Positions 39,401-48,400 of a stretch of DNA of 64,000 nt are shown here, in pieces. Under the pieces are notes generated by a model that was not told where the DNA came from, did no database searches, and saw only the letters and a list, made by a program, of their open reading frames with translations. This DNA comes from a virus, in the IMG/VR virus record IMGVR_UViG_3300009790_000004, positions 45,783 to 109,782 of that record; one strand, given 5' to 3'. Positions within the stretch are counted from its first letter, which is position 1, and every line of letters starts with the position of its first letter. The position numbers were made by a program, and so were the translations under genes.

Positions 39401-42400
39401 CGAAAATCTTAAAAATACTCTGTATTATGCTATAGAAAAGGGTGGATACATCACAACTAGTGAAACTGATGTATTATACGGAAATCAGATAAAATATACA
39501 AATAGTGGATATAATGGAAAGCAATATATTGCTACTGGGGTTGCTGGAACATCATTTACTGCTAATATTGTTGCGGAACCAGAAAAATCTCGATATACGC
39601 AATCTGATTGCGAGGATTTGTATTATACCCATATAGGTGTTGCAGCAACTGGTGGTGTATCAAAAATCAAGATTAATAATGCTGGATTTGGATATAAGAA
39701 GCTTCCTGCAGTAACTTCTATAGGATCTAGTGGTATTAGTGCGGAATTAGAGTTATTTGGGAATAATGTCAACCTATTGGAGGATGTTAGTGTTCCTACA
39801 GATGTTTATGGTTATCCTGCAGATAATACATTAAAACCAGATGCATTCTTGCCTAGGATTCTTCAAATTAAAAATGCAAGTAAGGTTCTCTCTGCAAGTG
39901 TAACTTTTGGTGGAAAATCATACCTTAATGCACCATCTCTTGCTGTATATGATAAAACAACTGGAGAAATAGTTAATAACGGTCTTCTTACTGCGGAATT
40001 AAGTGATTCTGCTGTGAATAAGGTTAATGTTGTTGTTGAACCTAGAGGATTAACAGGTAACGATTATGGTATTGCTCCTTTAAGAAATAGTAACGGAATT
40101 AGTGTTATTGAAGCATTTTCTGATGTAGGAATTCTTACATGTAAGATTACTACTCCTATTCTTGGATATGATACAGAACCCTTCACTGCTGGCGATATTG
40201 TTTATCTTGAGGGTATAGAATTTACTGCTGGATCTGGAGATGGATTCAACTCTGGTGATTATAAATTTGTTGACTTTGAAATTGCTGATTATAATAGTGC
40301 AACTAATCCAAGAGAAGTCACATTCGCTTATACTGGATTATCTACTAATCCTGGAATTGGAGCAACTGTTGTTCCTGGATTTGGTCAGATTGTAAAATCT
40401 GGTGATCTTGCAAGATTTAGTGCATTAAAGTCATTCTCTGAATTTAGAATCAATGAACCATTAAGAAGAAACAGTGATTTATATACAGATTTGGTAATGA
40501 CTGATCTTGATACCAATACTGGTATTATGGTTGTTAGTGGATCTCTAAACCTTGAAATTGATGATCAATTAACAGGAACTAATAGTGGTGATGTATGCGA
40601 AGTACAGGCTATAACAGAATTTGATGGATATTTTGATATTTCATCTACAATTGATACTAATGTAGGTTGGTCTGATAATATTGGACTAATTGGTGATAAT
40701 AATCAATTCCTACCAGATAATGATTATTATCAAAATATGTCTTATGCTATAGAAAGTGAAAAGACATATGCGGATTTAATAACTTATGTTAATGATATAG
40801 TACACCCTGCAGGATTTAAAAACTTTGCAAATACTCAGATTTTAACAAAAGGTGATGCTGGAGAATCATTTGTTCCTGCTGCTGATGCTGGTGGATTGGT
40901 TCTTGATTTTGTTAGTGATCCACTTAGAATTGACGCTATCTACAATTATGATATTTCTAGAGATGCCAATTCTGCAAATAATCTTTCTAAATTCTTAGAA
41001 TTGAAGCAGACAAGACTTGCTGACTTTATTCTATGTAAGACTAATAGAGTTCTTTTGCATGATGATATTAGTCCTCAATTCATTAGTAATGAATCTAATG
41101 ATTTGAGTGATAGTAGAGTTATTGCTGCTACTCTTGCTGGTAGATATTTCTCTAGGTATCTTGTACAAACAATACATGATGCACAGGATCCACTTAAAAA
41201 TCATTATCAGATGAATGAGTTGATTCTGATCACATCTGGTGGTGATACCTATTTGGTTCAGAAGAGTGCTCTTAACAATACAAACCAAGTTGGTTTAGCT
41301 ACTGGATACGGAGAATTCTTTGCTCAGTATAATGTTAATAATGGTCAAACTCAGGTAAGAATCAAACCTTACGAACCATTTGATACCAATTATGATATTA
41401 AAGCAATGCAGCAAGGTTTTGCTGATGCTACTGGTACTGGTCAAACATCATTGGGTAATGCAGAAGTTAGAAGTGTTAATATTAGTGTAGGAACTGCTAC
41501 AACTACTCAAATTGTTGGATTTAATACAGCCAATTTAGCTGGTTCTCATGGGCATATTGCTGTTATTAATAAATCTGAAAACAAAGTTGATTATCATGAG
41601 TTGATATTACAGCATGATGGCACTGACACATATATGACCGAAGTTGCCTCTTTCAATAATAGGCAAAGTCTTGGAGGAATATCTTCTCCACAATTTATGG
41701 GAACATTTACTTCCGAGATTGATAGTGGAGTAGTTAAACTCAATTATATTCATAGCGAATCACAGAGTATTGATCTTAGATGTAAGTTTATGTCCTTCAA
41801 TCCTGTTGGATATGGAACTACTTCTGTTAAGCACTTTAATATTCCATTTACTCCAGAAGGATCAGAAAGAAGTGGAAGAATTATTGTAGGATCTTCTGCA
41901 ACAACAGGAATTGCTACTATATGCGGAATCACTTCATTTACCGATTTATCATTTAAATCTACAGTTTCTGTATCTTATGGAAATACTCAAACATTCCATC
42001 AGATTTATGTTTTATCTGATCCACATAAAGTAGATACATTCTTATCTCAAGGGCCTATTGCTGCTGTTGGAACTACCACGGGTGTTGGTTCATTTGGTGC
42101 TGAATTTAGTGGTAAGAATGTTAATTTAGAGTTTTATCCAGATCCAGGAGTAACGGGTATTGTTAGTATCTTCTCTTATAGTGAAGTAATTTACAAACAA
42201 AATGATCCTAATGGACTTCTTGTTGGTATTGGTTCATTTGACTACGGACAAGTATTTGAGAATGTAACCCAAAATACTTATCTGGGTATAAACAATAGAA
42301 ATATTAGAAAATTTGGATTAAAGTATCAAAATACTCCAATTTATCAAAGAGCATTTAACCCTGAGAATGCTAATGAGATTGATAAAGGAACGGGACTTAT

Positions 42401-45400
42401 TACATTAAAGCACTTCTTCTCTAATACAGAAAAAGTATCATATCTCCCAGATTCTAATATTGTTGGACTTGCTGCTAGTTCTCTAGAGTATAGTACTGGA
42501 TACGGATCTACTGTACTTCCATCTACCTGTTATATTGTTAAATCTAATAATAATCAGTTCTATATCTCAACATCAATTACTGATGCTAGAGTAGGAAAGG
42601 CGGTTACTTTTGCAAGTGGAGTTGGTCAAGGTAATCTTCATAAGTTTACGATGGATAAGAGAGACTCTAAATCCATTATTGCTCTTAACGGATTGGTACA
42701 AAAACCACTTTCTCACACATCTATTACATATGATTTAGATGTTGCCGTTAATGGTTTTGTTACTTGTTTTGCTTTAAGTGGTTTAAGCACAATTACTTCT
42801 GGAGATTTATTAAAAATTGATGATGAGTATAGTATCGTTCAAACAGTTGGTTTTGGTAGTACCACTACTGGACCTATTACTGGTATTGGAACTTGGAGTC
42901 TTGTTGAAGTAGAAAGAGGAACAGTAGGTAGTTCCGCAACAGTACACTCTGCTGGATCAACTGCAAGGATCTATAGAGGTGCTTTCAATATAGTTGATAG
43001 TGACATATATTTCACAAATGCTCCTCTTGGTGGTGACTTGGGTATGATTGACCCAGGCAACCTACCTTATCCTAGAGCATCATTTGGTGGAAGAACTTAT
43101 TTAAGACAAGATTATTCAACTAACCAAATATTTGATGACAACTCAGATGGTTTTGATGGTTTAGAAAATATATTCCCACTAACATCTACAGGTGTTGCTG
43201 TAACTGGTATTGGTTCAACTGGTGGTAATGGAGTTCTGTTTATTAACAGTATGTTCCAAGCACCATTTGGTGAGAACAACGAAGGTGTTGCAAACTTCAA
43301 GATTATTGAGCAAAGTCTTGGTGGTATTGCTAGTGTTAACTATACAGGTATTACTTCGTTTGGATATACAGATTTAATAATTGATGTGGATGATGTCAAC
43401 CAGAACCAATTGCCTAGAGGTGGAATTATTGTTTCTGTTGCTTCTACTCCAGGACAAGGATATGCTCCATTTAAGGGTGCTAAGGTTCATGTAACCACTG
43501 GTGCAGCTGGTGCTATTACTGGTATTACTGGTATATCAACAACAGACGACTTCATAAATGTAGAAAGTGCTATTTACGATACTAGAACTGGATTTGTAAC
43601 GGTATCTACCGCACAGAATCATAGATTGGGTGTTGAAGATTTTGCTAAGTTGGTTGGTTTAGAATTTACATGTAATGGATATCAGCATACTTATATTTCT
43701 GATGCTGGTGCAGACTCTGCTTTAGAAGTAGGTGGTAATTATCCACACCAATGGGTAACAAGTTCATCAAACTCTGTTGAATTTGGTGGAAGTTATGCAC
43801 ATCAATGGGTAAGTGCTAATAGTAATGCAGTTAATGTACAGAGTGGTTCTCAATCAGGAACACAGAAGTCACCTAGCAGTGGAACATACGATCCTGCTAC
43901 TGGAGTATTGTCATTGACATTTGGTGGCAATCATAATATGTCTACAAGTGATACTATTACACTTGATAACAATTCATTATTCTTCAAGTGTGCTAGAGAC
44001 AATTATGCAACTACTCATTCATATCCTCGGTCTGGATCCGATTATATCTCTGGAATAACAACTGCTGTTACAGTAACTTCAACAACTTCATTTACAATTA
44101 ATGTCGGCACAACACCTTTACAGTACTTTACTCCTACTGCTGGTGATTATAATGGTGCTACTGGTAATCTTACATTAACTATTGGATCTGCTGGTGTTGC
44201 TGCTGCTGTAGCAAATAATCTTAAGGTTGGTATTATCACAAGTTCTTTAACCTTTAGATGTGCTAGAGATGGATATGCTACAGATCATGTATATCCTCGT
44301 ACAACTGACCCAATTAATAACACTGTAGTGACCATTGGATCGACTACAGCAACTACAATTACACTTCCCGTTGGAATATCCACTAATGTTCGTTATGGCG
44401 TTTATAGTGCTGACTACAGTGGAGCAACAGGAATTATAAGAATTAGTACAGGAAGTTCTGCTTCTCAGGATGCAAATCAACCATTCGCTGTTGGCGATCT
44501 TGTTGGTATCGGAACGAATACTCTTAAGTTTACATGTGCTAAGGACAATCACGCAACTATTCATACATATCCACGCTCATCAGATCCTGCACACAATGTA
44601 ATGTTGTCTGTTGCATCAACATCTCAAACTGAATTTACAGTTGATGTTGGTAAATCTGGTCTTGGTTATGGTAACACTATTGGTATAACATCATTTGTTT
44701 ATGACCATATCAGTGGCATTGCAACAGTACTTACTGTAACCCCTCACGGTTTCTCTGATCCAAGTATGGTCGGTATTGCAACTAATGCATTGACATTTAC
44801 TTGCGAAATGGATGGATATAAGTCCAACCATTTATATCCAAGATCATCTGATCCTATAAACAATAAGTTCTTAGAAATACGCAATGTAACTAGAGACGAA
44901 TTTGATGTTAATGTTGGAATATCAACTCAAGTAACATATACACCCACAAATGCTGTATATGATCCTATTGCTGGCATCATGACGATGACTGTTGGATCTC
45001 ACAACATTATGTCGGGTACTAATATTAAGATTGCTCAAGAATCACTTAACTTTAAGTGTGCTATGGATGGTCTTTCTACCACTAAGTCCTATCCTAGAGT
45101 AACTGATCCATATTTTGATACTGCTATTTCTGTTGCATCAACTACTGCAACAGGCATTGCAATAACTGTAGGAACATCACCTACTGTTAATTACAGCATT
45201 ACTACTGCAACTTACACTCCATCTACGGGTATTGTAACTGCTACGATTGGTCAACATGCACTTAAAGATGGAACTTCTATTAAGTTAAAAGACGGATCTT
45301 TAATCTTTAGATGTGCAACAGATGGTTATGCATCTACTTCAACATATCCTAGAAGCACTATTGACACTCAAACCATTAATGGTGCTACTTATGATGCCAA

Positions 45401-48400
45401 TGTAGGTATCATGACAGTCACAGTAATTCCTGGTGGTCGTTTAATACATGATGGAGACTTTGTAAGATTTGATAACGACTCTATTAGATTTACTTGTGAT
45501 ATGGATGGTGGAACATCTACTAAGTCTTATCCAAGATCTACTGATCCTTATAGTGGTAAGTGGATGCCTATTACAGGTATTGGAACTACTAGTTTTGCAG
45601 TTCAAGTAGGTAAGTCACCCATACAACCTTTTGGTATCACCAGTGCGATCTATGACCCCACTGCTGGTATTGTGACAGTTACTATACCTGATCATACTTT
45701 AATGACTGGTACTAGCATAAGATTGTCACCTGAATCATTTGCATTTAGATGTGGTCTTGATACTTATCAAAGTGTACACAGATATCCTAGAGCAACTGAT
45801 ACTGTTGGTTACAATACTGCAGTTTCAATTGCTTCTACTACTGCAAGCACTATTTCATTCCAGATACTTCCAAGTCAACCATCAAGTAATGTATCAACTC
45901 ATCATCATGTACCTAATGATAAGTTAAGTCCAATTGGTGCAAGTTATGATCCTGTTGTTGGTATCATGACTGTTACAGCTAACAATCATGGACTTTCAAA
46001 TGGTGATTATGTCAAGTTTGATGATGGATCAGTTAGCTTTACATGTACTAGAGATAATAATAAGTCTGTTCATGCATATCCTAGAACAAAGGATCCTTAT
46101 CACAATAACTGGATTAAAGTTTCTAATGTGACTACAAATACATTCAGAGTGAATGGTATGAGGTCATATGACAACGCCACACATACTTTTGTATCTGGTG
46201 TATCGGATAGTATTACAAGATCTGTAATCGTCAGTGGTGGTGCGTATAATCACACCTTCGCTAGTGCTGGTGTGGGTAGTATGGATCAGAAGCGTGATAG
46301 AACTTATGATCAACCAGTTAAGATTACTGCTGGATATACAGCAGATACTATTGAAAATGCTGATTATAATCCTGTAACGGGTAATATGACTGTTACAGCA
46401 ACTGGTCATGGAATGATGAATGGTGATTATGTATTATTTGAAAATAATTCTATTGCTCTTAAGTGTTCACAAGATAATTACGCTACTGTTCACACATATC
46501 CAAGAGCATCAGATCCAGTTAGCGGTGATTGGGTAGCAATTGGTAGCACAACTCTAAACACATTCGTAGTTGATGTTGGTAAGACAGCATCTGGTGATGT
46601 ATACGCTCATAGTTTTGTAAGTGCAGCAACAAGTGCTATTGAATTTGGTGGAGATTATCCACATCTATTTGTAAGTGCAAGTGAAGGTGCAGTAAATGTT
46701 AAGAGTGGTGCATCAAATGGACAAGAATTAACTCCTAATGCAGTTTCTTATGTTGCTTCTACTGGTGTTCTAACTCTAGGTTTTGCTACTTATCATGGAA
46801 TGACAACTGGGGATACTATTACACTTGATGATGACTCCTTGACTATGACATGTGCTAGGGATAATCATGGTAGTAATCATACATATCCTCGTTCAACTGA
46901 TCCTATCAGTGGTGTAACAACTGGTATTACTACTACATCAACAACACAGTTTACTCTTAATGTTGGTATTTCCACCCTAACTTGGGCAAATATTACTGGT
47001 GCAACTTATAACGGCACTACAGGTGATATGACCTTAACTATTGGATCTGCTGCTGTTGCCGTTGCCGTAGCAAATAATCTTAAGGTTGGTATTGTCACTG
47101 ATTCTATTACAATGACTTGTGATAGAGATGGTAATACTGCTCAGAAGACATATCCTCGTTTAACAGATCCTATCCACAGAAAAGTGGTATCTATTGGATC
47201 TACTGCTAATACTACAATTACTCTTAATGTTGGTAAGTCCAATTCAGGTGATCAGTATACTCATCAGTTTGCTGGTGCAGTAGCAAATTCTCTTAGAAAA
47301 CAGAATGGAACAATTACATTCCAAGCAGGAATTGCAACTGATACTAGTGAGCATCGTTTTGATATTATGGGTGGTCATCAAGCATTAAATGCAGTCATTA
47401 GTGGTGGAAATTATGCTCATACTTTCGTAAGTGCAGAAAGTGGTGCTGTTAAGACTGGTGGTGGATTCAACCATCGTTTTGTTAGTGGTATTGCTAGTGC
47501 TTTATATGTTGATGCTTGGTCTGGTGCTGCTCTAACTGTATCAAATGCAGTATACAATCCCGAAACTGGAATTGTAAGATTTACTGCTAAGGATCATGGA
47601 TTAGTTACTCCAGAGAATTTCAAATTTGAAGGTATTGGTGTTACATGTGCATATGGAGCTAAGACATATCCAAGTGGAGTTCAAGGTTATCATTATACAG
47701 TTAGATCAGTAGGAAATACTACATCATTTACCACATTCGTTGGATTCTCTACTGTACAGCATGATTACACTGGTGGTGGATCAGTACAGGTTGGAGTTAC
47801 TAGTAACAAATTCCCAAGTTTTGACGAAGCATATCCTGTTGCAGGAATTATTTCTGATAGATCATTTAAGGTGAATGTTGGACCTAACACTATTACACAT
47901 TCTTATGTTAGTGGTGGTCAAGTTGCTCAATGGCATCCACTTACATATGGTTCTGGGTATCAAACTGGACTAGGAACTATTGGTATTGCAGTATCTTCTC
48001 CAACTGGAGGAGTAGGTGCTCAAATTAATGCAGTTGTTGGTGCTGGTGGATCTTTAATATTCAGCATTGGTGCTGGTGGAACTGGATATACTGGTGAATA
48101 TGATTGTGTTCATGCTCCAGAACCAGATGGTGAGAATATGCCTATTCGTGGTTTATACAGAATAGGTGGTGGAACAGAAACTGGTGTGGGTTGTTCTATT
48201 AGTGTTCAAATTGCAGGTGTTTCCACTTCTACTGGTATTGGATCAACTTTAGCAGAAGTAACAGAATGGGAATTCACTAAGAAAGGTTATGGATTTAAGC
48301 GTGGTGATAAATTTACTGTTGCTGGTCTATCAACAGATCCTAATGCGGGTGATAATTATAAGGACTTTGAAATTGAAGTTATAGAAGTATTCACTGATCA

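Noticed and set aside
43868-47240. CRISPR-like or other DNA tandem array
   Set aside because: The periodicity is in the encoded protein; DNA of the copies differs throughout and there are no constant repeats with unique spacers.
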